This document shows, one piece after another, positions 7,563 to 16,924 of a DNA stretch of 43,220 nt. Origin of the DNA: DATFWC01 sp045801465 (GTDB lineage: Bacteria; Pseudomonadota; Alphaproteobacteria; Rhizobiales; Xanthobacteraceae); NCBI GenBank assembly GCA_045801465.1, contig JBJMSU010000215.1, forward strand, positions 1 through 43,220, given 5' to 3'. The number at the start of each line of letters is the position of its first letter. The stretch's first letter is position 1. Both the position numbers and the translations under genes were made by a program. The notes beneath the pieces were generated by a model, which was not told where the DNA came from, made no database searches, and saw nothing but the letters and a program-made list of their open reading frames with translations.

Positions 7563-7820
7563 ATGTCTTGGAGCATTTTCAACAACGCGCTCACCTGTCG
7601 CGGCGGCGCCCTGGGTCGCGTGACCTTCGACGCACGCACCCACGCGGCGAAGCGCCTAGCCTGCGGCGCCTATCACACCAATCCGAAGCAGTGCGGAGGC
7701 TACGTCACGGCGAACTGGCTTGGGCGATCGCCGACGTCGCGCATCGCGATCTACCGCGGGTCCGGCAAGCCCAACAAGCGTCGCGCAGCCGGAAGCGCCG
7801 CGTCGGCCATGGCCGCATAG
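7563..7820 (+). CDS. Doubtful small ORF overlapping the SGNH gene end
   Basis: From the ATG at 7563 this frame gives 85 residues with four Cys and a basic C-terminus. Third positions favour G/C, and the ATG lies 2 bases after the previous stop, which suggests a real gene. Against it, the last 70 bases overlap the opposite-strand esterase, there is no signal peptide and I recognise no family. It could also be a decayed remnant. Listed with low confidence. Confidence 0.28.
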   Translation: MSWSIFNNALTCRGGALGRVTFDARTHAAKRLACGAYHTNPKQCGGYVTANWLGRSPTSRIAIYRGSGKPNKRRAAGSAASAMAA

Positions 7821-9682
7821 CCCTGCGCGGTCGGATGCATCGCTCCTCCATACACCGCGCTGGCTACGCCCCAGAGCGGGTCGTGGATGTCGGCTGGCTG
7901 CATGATTTTCGGCGTGCCGTCTGGATAAGTCATCGCAGCAAAATAGCTGTCGTTTGCAGTGCGTATCCAGCGCTGTCGCGACGCATACGCACGAAACGAG
8001 TTGGCCGGCTGCGAGCAGGTGAGCGGCTGTTCGTGGGCTCGCCGGAGGTCGGTTTCGAAGCTGCGGCCGTCGGCCATGAAGCACGTCCGGTCGAAGGCCG
8101 GGTCGTCGTTGGCTTGCGCGCAAAAACCGTGATTCTTGAACTCCGCTTGGTGCTGATCGACGAACGTCATGCGATCCTCGTCGGCCGATGTGCAGCCGCT
8201 GCCGCTGTCGCAGGTCGCCAAGGCTTTCAGGCGCGGAAAGAAATCGTTGGTGACGAAATCGGACGTCGTCTTGAGTAAGGCACCGTCGATCTGGAAGGCC
8301 GGGTGCACGTCGAAGCCTTGAAGACCGGTCGGGCATGGCTGGCCGTTGTTGTACAGTGCGGGATGCCCATAACTGACATAGATCACGCGTTCCAGTTTGT
8401 TACCCAAAAGAGCTTTGAGCTTCGCTCGTAGCGTAACGAATTTGCTGGGGAGATCGTTCAGCTTTTGCTTGGCCTGGTCCACGGTGGAGATGACGCTGTT
8501 TCGGAAGACGGCGTTTCTTTTCAAGATGCTGTCGCGAACGATCATGACGTTGGCGACCAAGCCTGAAAAATTGATGTCGTTCGCTCCTACCGTCAAAAGC
8601 ACGAGATCGAGATTGCGATTCCTGTCGCGCTGATGCGCTCGATCGAGGATTTGTCTCAACGCCTCGAGCTGGCCTTGCACCCAGCGCGAGCAAGCCCGGG
8701 GACTGGCGCCCGGGACACATTTGCTCTCTCGGGCTTCCTGGCGGCCGAGCATGCCCGCGTTGATGGTTGCGCCGGAGCAGCCGAGTGGTAGGTAGGTCAC
8801 GGCGATCTGCGGGTTCTCGATTGCGAGCTCGAGAGCAAGGCGGACCTGATAGCTGTACAAGGAACGATGGCATGCGCCGTCCATCCAGAGCGCGCTTTCC
8901 TTTGACCAGTTGAGCCCGTCGGCCTCGCTGTAAACAGTGCACGAACGATTGCCTCTGTAGTTGGCCCGGCTAGGCCGGAAATACTCGCGAGGGCCAAGCG
9001 CGCGGCGGAAGCAGAAGCCTTTCACGTCGAGGTTGATCGGGCCGTCGGGATTGCCTTCGCCGGACGCCGTCGAGTCGCCGAGTCCGGCAATCAGGATGTC
9101 GCGCACCTTGACGTCCGTCGTTGCGGTTGGTTGGGCGTCCTCGGGCCGCGTTGCGACGAAAAGCTGGACTTGTGTCGTCTTGCCGTGCGGCACGTCAAAT
9201 ACTTCCTTACCGCAAGACCGGTCTCTTCTCACGACGGCTGTCGAGTCATTGCCGTTCGTCACCAATCTCCAGGTGCACAGCGCGCCAGTCGGAGGAGCGC
9301 CGTTGGGTTCCACTTCTATCCTGTGGTTGGCCGGATTGAGGTAGGACTCGGGGATGCCCTGGTTATCGCCCGAATATTTGCGCATGCACGGCCTCGCGAC
9401 GTCGATGCACAATTGAGATCGGGCCACGATCCCGCTCTGCGCGACCCAGCCAATGCCTTTGGTGGCGGCAGCAAGCGCCGTCTCTGCGGCAAGGATGCCG
9501 CCCGGGCCGTGAAATTGCGCCACATACTTGAAATCGTCTTCGTTCTTGAACAGCCGGAAACGGTTTTTCACCGTCCAATTGACGCCGCTGATTGACGGTT
9601 GGGCCGAGCCGGGAGCAGAAAAAATAAGCGCCAGCAAAGGCAAAAGCGTGGCGCAGCGACGAACTGCGGACTTTGCGCGCAT
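7751..9682 (-). CDS. Exported SGNH/GDSL-family hydrolase
   Basis: The product is 643 residues. A signal peptide (CATLLPLLALIFSAPGSAQ) is followed by a beta-rich N-terminal region of about 180 residues and then an SGNH hydrolase domain. Block I is GLGDSTASGEG with catalytic S204, block III is GANDIN, and the Asp/His block is MHPTAQGY near the C-terminus. It should be a secreted or periplasmic esterase or lipase; the substrate is unknown. Many Cys residues suggest disulfides outside the cytoplasm. The ATG at 9682 is chosen for its AGGAG box. Codon use differs from neighbours: in codons 8398-8460, 10 of 21 third positions are A/T, which suggests transfer from another genome. Confidence 0.88.
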   Translation of the reverse strand: MRAKSAVRRCATLLPLLALIFSAPGSAQPSISGVNWTVKNRFRLFKNEDDFKYVAQFHGPGGILAAETALAAATKGIGWVAQSGIVARSQLCIDVARPCMRKYSGDNQGIPESYLNPANHRIEVEPNGAPPTGALCTWRLVTNGNDSTAVVRRDRSCGKEVFDVPHGKTTQVQLFVATRPEDAQPTATTDVKVRDILIAGLGDSTASGEGNPDGPINLDVKGFCFRRALGPREYFRPSRANYRGNRSCTVYSEADGLNWSKESALWMDGACHRSLYSYQVRLALELAIENPQIAVTYLPLGCSGATINAGMLGRQEARESKCVPGASPRACSRWVQGQLEALRQILDRAHQRDRNRNLDLVLLTVGANDINFSGLVANVMIVRDSILKRNAVFRNSVISTVDQAKQKLNDLPSKFVTLRAKLKALLGNKLERVIYVSYGHPALYNNGQPCPTGLQGFDVHPAFQIDGALLKTTSDFVTNDFFPRLKALATCDSGSGCTSADEDRMTFVDQHQAEFKNHGFCAQANDDPAFDRTCFMADGRSFETDLRRAHEQPLTCSQPANSFRAYASRQRWIRTANDSYFAAMTYPDGTPKIMQPADIHDPLWGVASAVYGGAMHPTAQGYAAMADAALPAARRLLGLPDPR

Positions 9683-9719
9683 GTTGATACTCCTGTTCCG
9701 CAAGTCCGCCTGTTCTAGC

Positions 9720-10035
9720 ATGGCGTCGGTTCTGTCTCGGACAGGAGATCACGCGGGCAAGACCGAGACGATTGCGTGGGAGGCAGCGGATCATCTGAAA
9801 ATCGATGAGACATCGCCAGCTATCTCGACGCGGTGTTCGAGGATGGCGACCGTGGCTTGTTGGCGGCCGCATTGGGCGATATCGCTCGCGCCAAAGGCAT
9901 GACCCAGATCCCTCAGGCGGCCGGTCTCGAGCGCGAGAGCCTCTGCAAGGCGCTGTCGTCTGGAGGTAATGCTGAATTCGCCACCGCGCTCACGTGCTGC
10001 GGGCGCTGGGGCTCAAGCTGAAGCTGGCGGTGTAG
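9720..10035 (+). pseudogene. Broken HigA-type addiction-module antitoxin
   Basis: Three frames read in turn rebuild a familiar antitoxin of the 'putative addiction module antidote' type (TIGR02684): ETIAWEAADHLKIDE up to about 9809, then IASYLDAVFEDGD through ALGDIARAKGMTQI and GNAEFATAL to about 9993, then VLRALGLKLKLAV and the stop at 10033. Each switch fits loss of one base, near 9810 and near 9993. The helix-turn-helix core is preserved within the middle frame. No toxin gene lies upstream where a HigB/RelE partner normally sits, so the module is dead. It adjoins the compositionally odd esterase. Confidence 0.75.
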
Positions 10036-10133
10036 CGGCGTCGAGCCTCCGAGGCTTCGCGATCCGGGATCAGCGGTGCACCGTTCGCGCAAGTGCGCTC
10101 AGGCTGCACCGCATTCGGGAAATACGCCGGTAA

Positions 10134-12077
10134 TCACGCCGCCTGCTTGAGCCGTCGCACGTCCGGGGCGACCGCTTCGTCGACGAGCAGGTTGAGCGCG
10201 GCATCGAGCGGCATCACGGTCTGCTTCTCGCTGCCGAGCCGGCGGATCGACACCGTGCGTTCGGCTGATTCCTTCTTGCCGACGACGAGCAGCACCGGGA
10301 CCTTGGCGAGCGAGTGCTCGCGGACCTTGTAGTTGATCTTCTCGTTACGCAGGTCGGCTTCCACGCGCAGGCCCATGCGCCGCGCCTGCGTCAGCGCCGC
10401 CCGTGCGTAATCGTCGGCATCCGACGTGATGGTGGCGACGACCGCCTGCAGCGGGCTCAGCCACAGCGGGAGATGACCGGCAAAGTGCTCCAGCAGAATC
10501 CCGGTGAAGCGTTCGAGCGAGCCGAACATCGCCCGGTGCAGCATCACCGGGGTGACCTTGTTGGAATGCTCGTCGATATAGAAGGCGCCGAGCCGCCCCG
10601 GCAGGTTCAGGTCCACCTGCACGGTGCCGCACTGCCAGTCGCGGCCGATGGCGTCGCGCAGCACGTATTCGAGCTTCGGCCCGTAGAAGGCGCCTTCGCC
10701 CTTGTTGAGCGTCCACGGGCGCCCGGACGCTTTCAGCGCCTGCATCAGGGCTGCCTCCGCCTTGTCCCACACGGCATCGTCGCCGATTCGCTTCTCCGGC
10801 CGGTCGGAGAATTTGATCGAGACGTCGGAGAAGCCGAAATCCTCGTAGATCGACAGGATGAGGTCGTTCATCGCGAGCGACTCCTCGGCGATCTGCTGCT
10901 CGGTGATGAACACGTGCGCGTCATCCTGGGTGAAGGCGCGCACGCGCATCAGGCCGTGCAGCGCGCCGGACGGCTCGAAGCGATGCACCTTGCCGAACTC
11001 GGCGAGCTTGAGCGGCAGGTCGCGATACGACTTGAGCCCGTTCTTGAAGATCTGCACGTGGCCGGGGCAATTCATCGGCTTGATGGCATAGACGCGTTCG
11101 TCCTCCTCGCGTTTCTCGGTGAGGAATATCATGTCGCGATAAGCCTGCATGTGGCCGGTCCGCACCCACAGCTCGCTGTCCATGAGCTGCGGCGAGTTCA
11201 CCTCGACATAGCCGGCCTCCGTCTGACGGCGGCGGATGTAATGCTCGAGCGCCTGGAACAGCGTCCAGCCGTGCGGGTGCCAGAACACCGAGCCGGGCGC
11301 CTCCTCCTGGAAATGGAACAGGTTCATCTCGCGGCCGAGCCTGCGGTGGTCGCGCTTCTCGGCCTCCTCCATCTGCTTGAGGTAGGCATCGAGCTGCTCC
11401 TGGCCGGCGAACGCCGTTCCGTAGATGCGCGAGAGCATCTCGCGATCGGAATCGCCGCGCCAGTAGGCGCCGGCCACCTTCATCAGCTTGAAGGCATTGC
11501 CGACCTTGCTCGTCGAAGTCATGTGTGGGCCGCGGCAGAGATCGAACCAGTCGCCCTGGCGGTAGATCTTGATCTCCTGGTCTTCGGGAATGGCATCCAC
11601 CAGCTCGACCTTGAACTGCTCGCCCATGTCGCGGAACCTGGCCTTGGCCTTGTCGCGCGACCACACCTCCTTGGTGAAGGGTTTGTCGCGCGTGATGATC
11701 TCCCGCATCTTCTTCTCGATTACGGGGAGGTCTTCCGGCGTGAACGGCTCGTTGCGGAAAAAATCGTAATAGAAGCCGTTTTCGATCACCGGGCCGATGG
11801 TGACCTGGGTGCCGGGCCACAGCGTTTGCACGGCCTCTGCCAGGACGTGGGCGGCGTCGTGGCGGATCAATTCCAGCGCGCGCGGGTCCTCGCGGGTGAG
11901 AAACTCGATTGCCGCGTCGCGCTCGATCGGATCGGCGAGATCGGTGACGACGCCGTCCAGCGCCATCGCCACCGTGCGCTTCGCCAGCGAGGGCGAGATC
12001 CCCTTGGCGATGTCGAGCCCTGTTGTGCCGGGAGGAAACTCCCGACGCGCGCCGTCGGGAAAGGTCAGCGTGACCAT
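10134..12077 (-). CDS. thrS: Threonyl-tRNA synthetase
   Basis: This 647-residue cytoplasmic class II synthetase charges tRNA-Thr. It has the full domain order: N-terminal TGS domain (about 1-63), editing domain with the HDAAH metal motif, catalytic core with CRGPH, motif 2 (FEPSGALHGLMRVRAFTQDDAH) and motif 3 (HRAMFGSLERFTG), and a C-terminal anticodon-binding domain. Two ATG codons are adjacent (12080 and 12077). The AGGAG box lies only 3 bases from the first and 6 from the second, so I prefer 12077. There is no T-box-like leader. The gene is monocistronic with 0.9 kb of gene-poor sequence upstream. Confidence 0.97.
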   Translation of the reverse strand: MVTLTFPDGARREFPPGTTGLDIAKGISPSLAKRTVAMALDGVVTDLADPIERDAAIEFLTREDPRALELIRHDAAHVLAEAVQTLWPGTQVTIGPVIENGFYYDFFRNEPFTPEDLPVIEKKMREIITRDKPFTKEVWSRDKAKARFRDMGEQFKVELVDAIPEDQEIKIYRQGDWFDLCRGPHMTSTSKVGNAFKLMKVAGAYWRGDSDREMLSRIYGTAFAGQEQLDAYLKQMEEAEKRDHRRLGREMNLFHFQEEAPGSVFWHPHGWTLFQALEHYIRRRQTEAGYVEVNSPQLMDSELWVRTGHMQAYRDMIFLTEKREEDERVYAIKPMNCPGHVQIFKNGLKSYRDLPLKLAEFGKVHRFEPSGALHGLMRVRAFTQDDAHVFITEQQIAEESLAMNDLILSIYEDFGFSDVSIKFSDRPEKRIGDDAVWDKAEAALMQALKASGRPWTLNKGEGAFYGPKLEYVLRDAIGRDWQCGTVQVDLNLPGRLGAFYIDEHSNKVTPVMLHRAMFGSLERFTGILLEHFAGHLPLWLSPLQAVVATITSDADDYARAALTQARRMGLRVEADLRNEKINYKVREHSLAKVPVLLVVGKKESAERTVSIRRLGSEKQTVMPLDAALNLLVDEAVAPDVRRLKQAA

Positions 12078-12080
12078 CAT

Positions 12081-13024
12081 GCACTCCTGTTGCTCACTCG
12101 CTGCCTACGAATGCAGGTAAGCGGATTCGCACGCTATGTAGCGCACCCGGTGAGCGACGGAAAAGGGGAGGGCCGCGCCACCCAGCCAGCGGCATTGTGC
12201 GGCTCATGTCGTCAAGCTGGTCCTCGGTTCGGGGACCACCAGGACCGGGGCGACGGCTGGTTCGAGTGGCGAAAAACGCCGACCATGGCGCCGGTAACCA
12301 TAGTTGAACATCAGGACAGCATTAGATTGAATATCTCTGCAACCTCATCCTGCTGGTCGTGCAGTCGGCATTCCATGAACACGCCGGTGATATTGCAAAC
12401 TGGGGCAGGCCGATTGGCCCTCATGCAACCAACAATCCCCGTCTCGGGTTAAGCCGAAGTGATTGTGAAAGTTCAGAATTTCCGGGCGAAAAGGTCGTTT
12501 GTGCGTCAAGCGTTATTCAACCTTTAATCGTTGCAACCGACGCCCGTGCTTTTACAGAATTGTGTGAATTTCATTATTTAGCCATCAAATCGCCCCGCTT
12601 TAGGCGAGCCACATTCGTGACACATTCCGCGCCAATATTGCCGCCATAACCGCCATAATAGTAAACTATAAGCTGAAGTTTGGCCCGACGACGGGATAGG
12701 ACGACGGTCGTCAGTTGCGTGTGTTCCTGCGCAGGGCGGTCGTTCTCGAGGGGTGGACATGGTCGGCGTGCGATACTCCGCGCGAGGCCCCTGGGCATTA
12801 GCCGTGCGGGGCCTCGACATATTTATGGCGCGTGGCTCGTTTATTCGTTTGCCCGACGTCCGTTTGTTTGCGGAGCCGTCGGCGGTCCCCAAAGACAAAG
12901 ATATTGCAGGCAACGGTCGGGCTGGTAGCGACGGCGGTTGCACGGTAGGGCGTGCCACGCGAGATACCGCGGCGGCGTAGGCGCGCGTGCAGGGCGAGCC
13001 GAAACTTCGGCAGGGAGGCTGTCC
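12081..13024. other. Gene-poor gap, partly AT-rich
   Basis: This 0.94 kb stretch holds no open frame that I can support. The part around 12470-12670 is clearly richer in A and T than its surroundings, which may mark foreign or decayed DNA. A perfect 9-base stem (CGAGGCCCC at 12783-12791, GGGGCCTCG at 12808-12816) with a 16-base loop lies near the right end. A plus-strand frame at 12753-12980 (75 codons, GTG start) overlaps that stem-loop but has weak codon bias. Promoters for thrS and for the gene at 13025 must lie here, but none stands out. Confidence 0.5.
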
Positions 13025-14290
13025 ATGAGTGCTCCGACGGATCGCAGCAACGACCCGAACAGCGTGTCCTACTACGCGCCGCGCGGCGCGCGGCCCACGC
13101 GGCTGCCGCCGGTAGAACCAATGCCGGCGCTGATGCCGGAAGTGCCTCCCCCGAGCGAAAGCCGTACCTCGCTCGTCGCCGCCGCGAACGAGCCATTCGA
13201 GGGCGACATCGCTGTCCAGCGGCTGCGCGCGCGTCGCTCGCTCGATCCCGAGTTCGCTCCCGCGCCGCCGCTGCCGTTGCGCAATCGATCGTGGCTCGCC
13301 GTCGTGAGCCGCCTCGTCCTGGTCATCTTGGCGGCTGCCGTGGTCGCGCTCATCGCCATCGGCCAGTTCCCGGTGCCGACCGGCTGGCGCGAAGCGGCAG
13401 CCGATCGCGGGGTCGAGCTTGCCTCGACCTCGACGCGCTCGGTGCCGGCAGTCGCCGGCAAGGGAGCCGAGACGGTGATCCCGCGACTGCTCGTTCAAGG
13501 CTCGCGCGGAACCAGCGGCGAGCCCGCGCCGCTCGGCGTGACGCTGCAGGGGCGCGCCGACGGTGGCGTCATCATGATTACCGGCCTCGCCGCCGGGATG
13601 ACGTTGTCGAATGGGAGCGCAGTCGGCGCCGACGCCTGGCAGGTGCCGGCGACGGACACGGTTCTCGCCAGCACGCGGATTCTTCCTCCCCAGGATTTTG
13701 TCGGGGCGGTGGACCTCGTTGCGGAATTGCACTTGGCCGATGCGACGGTCGCTCATCGCCGGCCGATCCACCTCGAGTGGGTCGCCCCGCCTGCCGCCGT
13801 TGCCGCCGCATCTCCAGCCGCTGCTGCCGCACCTCAAACCGTTGCTGCGGCGCCTGCTGTGCCCGCCGTCCCGACACAACGCTCGGCCGCAGCACCGTCG
13901 GCGGCGGCACCGCCAGCGGCGGCCGCACCCCCGGTCACGGCAGCACCGCCGGTCGCGGCAGCACCGCCGGCGCCGCCACGTCAGCCAACGCCGCCGCGTC
14001 AGCTCGATCGCGAGGAGATCGCGGTGCTGGTGAAGCGCGGAAAGGACTTCATCGCCAGCGGTGATCTCGCTGCCGCGCGGCTCGTATTGCAGCGTGCCGC
14101 CGAGTCGAGGGACGCAGACGCCGCGCTGTCGCTCGCCGCGACCTACGATCCGCTGGTCTTGCGCGAGCTCAAGGTCTATGGCTTTGCGGCCGATATCGCG
14201 ATGGCACGCAGCTGGTATGAAAAGGCCAAGGAGTTCGGCTCGACGGAGGCGCCGCGGCGACTCGAGATCCTGGCCGGCATGGCGCGCTGA
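13025..14290 (+). CDS. Membrane-anchored Sel1/TPR-like protein
   Basis: The product is 421 residues with one membrane helix at about residues 95-118 (LAVVSRLVLVILAAAVVALIAI), probably N-terminus in the cytoplasm. A periplasmic region follows, then a low-complexity Ala/Pro segment of about 90 residues, then a C-terminal repeat domain. That domain (REEIAVLVKRGKDFIASGD, ARLVLQRAAES.DADAALSLAATYDP, MARSWYEKAKEFGS) matches Sel1/TPR helical repeats that bind proteins. The function is unknown; a scaffold at the envelope is the reasonable guess. The ATG at 13025 has an AGGGAGG box. A membrane patatin gene starts about 150 bases downstream on the same strand. Confidence 0.8.
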   Translation: MSAPTDRSNDPNSVSYYAPRGARPTRLPPVEPMPALMPEVPPPSESRTSLVAAANEPFEGDIAVQRLRARRSLDPEFAPAPPLPLRNRSWLAVVSRLVLVILAAAVVALIAIGQFPVPTGWREAAADRGVELASTSTRSVPAVAGKGAETVIPRLLVQGSRGTSGEPAPLGVTLQGRADGGVIMITGLAAGMTLSNGSAVGADAWQVPATDTVLASTRILPPQDFVGAVDLVAELHLADATVAHRRPIHLEWVAPPAAVAAASPAAAAAPQTVAAAPAVPAVPTQRSAAAPSAAAPPAAAAPPVTAAPPVAAAPPAPPRQPTPPRQLDREEIAVLVKRGKDFIASGDLAAARLVLQRAAESRDADAALSLAATYDPLVLRELKVYGFAADIAMARSWYEKAKEFGSTEAPRRLEILAGMAR

Positions 14291-14443
14291 ACCGCAACCG
14301 TATCGTTCGATGATCTATCCTGCTCGAGCGCGAAGACATCGCGCCGTGCTGCCGTCCATTACGTCTCCATACGTGCTTGCTATTGGACAATAAATTGGCA
14401 GTTGTGGGAAGATGAGCCTCGCGGCAGAACGTCGGGGCTGCAA

Positions 14444-16924
14444 ATGCAGGCACAGGCGGCGCAATCGCAACCGCAGCGGTCTGCCTCTTGGTGCGGACGC
14501 TGCTGGGAGCATGTGCTCGATCTCGCGCTGATCCTCTGGGTCGTGCGCATTCCGCTGTCGTTCGTGGCCCTGGGGCTTCTCATCCTGGGGACGGCAGCGC
14601 AGGCACAAGACCTCTTCGTCGAGCTGGTCGGCGAGGAAAAGAGGCGGATTCCACTATTTCTCTGGCTGCTGATGTTTGTCTGGGCCATGCCGACGCACTA
14701 TGCGGCGCGGCTGCTCCTCGACACGGACCGGCGGTTCCGCGCACACGTCGACCACGAGCGCTCGGTCGCCTCGGCGCGGTGCATTGCGGCGATGGAAGCG
14801 TGGGTGCCGCGCGTGCTCGGGCTGTTGCCGTTCCTTGCCGTCATCCTCGCGCTGGTGCGTTCGTATGTGAACCTTCCCTACCTACAAGAAGCAGGAAACG
14901 AGGGCGTTACCGCCGGGATCGGGTGGGGGCTTTTTTATCTCGGCGTGCTGGTTGTGATCAGCGCCGCGCTGTTCACGTGGTACATGCTGCGGCGTCGCCG
15001 CGACGCCGACGTGGTCGGGTTTCGTTGGGCGAAGACGATTGCATCGGCGGCCGCGCCGCTGTTTCGCCTGGTCTCGCCGGACTCCCGCGGTCAACCCGGC
15101 CAACCAGGCGAAGAAGGACGCGCTCTCGGGCGCGCGCTGTTGATCCTGCTCTTCGTGCTGTTCGTCGCCATCCTGGCTTTCGGCGCCGACTGGGCGGCAG
15201 AGCAATTCCCGCGCGGCTTGGCGGTTCCGCTGGTCCTCGGCGGGTGGCTGCCGCTCCTGGCGTATCTTTCCGCACTTGGCCGTCGCATTCGGGCGCCGTT
15301 GATCCTCGGCCTCGTGGTGCTTCTCGCGGTATTGACCGTCCTCATCGGCGACAATCATTCGGTGCGCCGCATCGCTGCCGGCGACGGCGCCGGACCGGAC
15401 TCGCGTATGGCGCTCGACCGTGCGGTCCAATTGTGGATGAGCGAGAACACATGCAGCGGTGCCGATTGTCCGCGGCCGATCATCGTCGCGGCAGCCGGAG
15501 GTGCCAGCCGGGCCGGATTTTTCACCGCGAGCGTGCTCGGCTATCTGCTGCAGGAAGCTCCATACCACAACCTCGATCCAAACGATGTTCGCAAGCGGCT
15601 GTTCGCGATTTCCGGCGTATCGGGCGGATCGGTCGGAGCCGTCATGGCGGTGGCGGCGCTGGCCACCAAGCGCGACAGCGCCGGCCATCCTTGCGTGCAG
15701 ACCAGCTTTCGCCTCTGGTGGGGAGATCAGATCAACAACTGGCGCGACTGCTTCGAGGCGCTGACCAGCGGCGACTTCCTGACCCCGGTATTCGTGGGGC
15801 TCGCCTTCCACGACATTCTTCGTTTCGGCTGGTGGCGCGACCGCGCCGCGATCCTGGAGGAGGCATGGGAGCGCCGGTACGATCGCGTGGTGACGCGGCC
15901 GGACCGCCAGGCGGGCAGCGGATGCCGCGGACTGAGCTGCCCTTTTCTCACGCTGCGTCCGCAGCCAGGCCACTGGATTCCGCTTCTCGTGCTCAACGGC
16001 ACATCGGAAGGCGAAGGCAACCGTATCGTCACCACCATCCTGGCGCCGACCTACACGCCGGCCCGCCCCATAGATTGCCCGACGGCGCATCGCCGGGACG
16101 GACGCGGCAGCTGCGAGGTGCTGGCACAGACCCGACATTTTCACGACCTGCTGGGTAATGATGCCGAGCCCGAAAGCTGGTTGGCCTACGTGCAGCGCCT
16201 GTTCCTGGCGGATTTCTGGAAGAAGCGTCAGCTCCGCGACATTCGGCTGAGCACCGCGGCCCACAATTCCGCGCGGTTTCCCATCATCTCGCCGCCCGGA
16301 TCGGTGCGCAATCAGAAGCACCAGATCATCGATCGCATCGTCGATGGCGGATACGTGGAGAACTATGGGGCGTTGAGCGCCCTCGAGATCGCGCTCGCCA
16401 TTCGCGCCGTCAATTCGGCGCTCGCGCCGTTCGTCCTCGTCATCTCCAACGATCCCGACGATCCGCTCGATCCCGAAGACGACGTCGTCCGGGGCAACGC
16501 CGCGGCGGCAGAGAAGTATCAGGAGAAAAGCCAGAAGCAGAAGCGGCGGCTCGACGTCGATGACGGCGAGTGGCTGACCGAATTCACCGCGCCGATCACC
16601 ACATTCGCCAATACGCGGACGGCGCGCGGAACGCATGCGGTGGCGCAGCTGCGCACGGCGCTGTTCACCCGGATGCCGCAATGCGCAGCGCACGTCGCGC
16701 ACGTGCGCGTCTGGCCGCAGAGCGAGGAGAAATCGAAGCGCTCGCGCGCCGTGTCCATGAGCTGGTGGCTCTCCACGCCCATACAACGGCATCTGCATCA
16801 GCAGACCGAGGACACCAAGAACGAGAACGACAACGGCGCCACGCTGGACCTCGCCTGGACGATACTCGACGCCAAATCCGATTGCGCGCAAGCCGCACCG
16901 GCGACGACGGCAGAGACGCGCTAG
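14444..16924 (+). CDS. Membrane patatin-like phospholipase with seven helices
   Basis: The product is 826 residues from the ATG at 14444 (a TTG at 14402 is in frame). The first 310 residues hold about seven hydrophobic helices. The rest is a patatin-like domain: glycine-rich oxyanion segment AAGGASRAG near 349-357, nucleophile elbow GVSGGS with S393, and DGGYVENYG with D634. The unusually long spacing between Ser and Asp comes from a large insertion. This would be an acyl hydrolase held at the inner membrane; substrate and side of the membrane are unknown. Its stop codon shares the tetranucleotide CTAG with the opposite-strand yidD stop. It may be co-transcribed with the Sel1-like gene. Confidence 0.83.
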   Translation: MQAQAAQSQPQRSASWCGRCWEHVLDLALILWVVRIPLSFVALGLLILGTAAQAQDLFVELVGEEKRRIPLFLWLLMFVWAMPTHYAARLLLDTDRRFRAHVDHERSVASARCIAAMEAWVPRVLGLLPFLAVILALVRSYVNLPYLQEAGNEGVTAGIGWGLFYLGVLVVISAALFTWYMLRRRRDADVVGFRWAKTIASAAAPLFRLVSPDSRGQPGQPGEEGRALGRALLILLFVLFVAILAFGADWAAEQFPRGLAVPLVLGGWLPLLAYLSALGRRIRAPLILGLVVLLAVLTVLIGDNHSVRRIAAGDGAGPDSRMALDRAVQLWMSENTCSGADCPRPIIVAAAGGASRAGFFTASVLGYLLQEAPYHNLDPNDVRKRLFAISGVSGGSVGAVMAVAALATKRDSAGHPCVQTSFRLWWGDQINNWRDCFEALTSGDFLTPVFVGLAFHDILRFGWWRDRAAILEEAWERRYDRVVTRPDRQAGSGCRGLSCPFLTLRPQPGHWIPLLVLNGTSEGEGNRIVTTILAPTYTPARPIDCPTAHRRDGRGSCEVLAQTRHFHDLLGNDAEPESWLAYVQRLFLADFWKKRQLRDIRLSTAAHNSARFPIISPPGSVRNQKHQIIDRIVDGGYVENYGALSALEIALAIRAVNSALAPFVLVISNDPDDPLDPEDDVVRGNAAAAEKYQEKSQKQKRRLDVDDGEWLTEFTAPITTFANTRTARGTHAVAQLRTALFTRMPQCAAHVAHVRVWPQSEEKSKRSRAVSMSWWLSTPIQRHLHQQTEDTKNENDNGATLDLAWTILDAKSDCAQAAPATTAETR

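Noticed and set aside
5499..7643. Nitroreductase as a 714-residue protein using the whole open frame
   Set aside because: Family similarity starts at MPDALDLL (6068); the upstream part is antisense to the exported repeat protein.
12359..12649. Plus-strand ORF of 96 codons in the thrS upstream gap
   Set aside because: No ribosome-binding site, no codon bias and no recognisable sequence.
12578..13879. Long minus-strand open frame of about 433 codons opposite the Sel1-like gene
   Set aside because: It is the shadow of a GC-rich gene: Arg-rich composition, no domain, and it crosses the AT-rich gap without codon bias.
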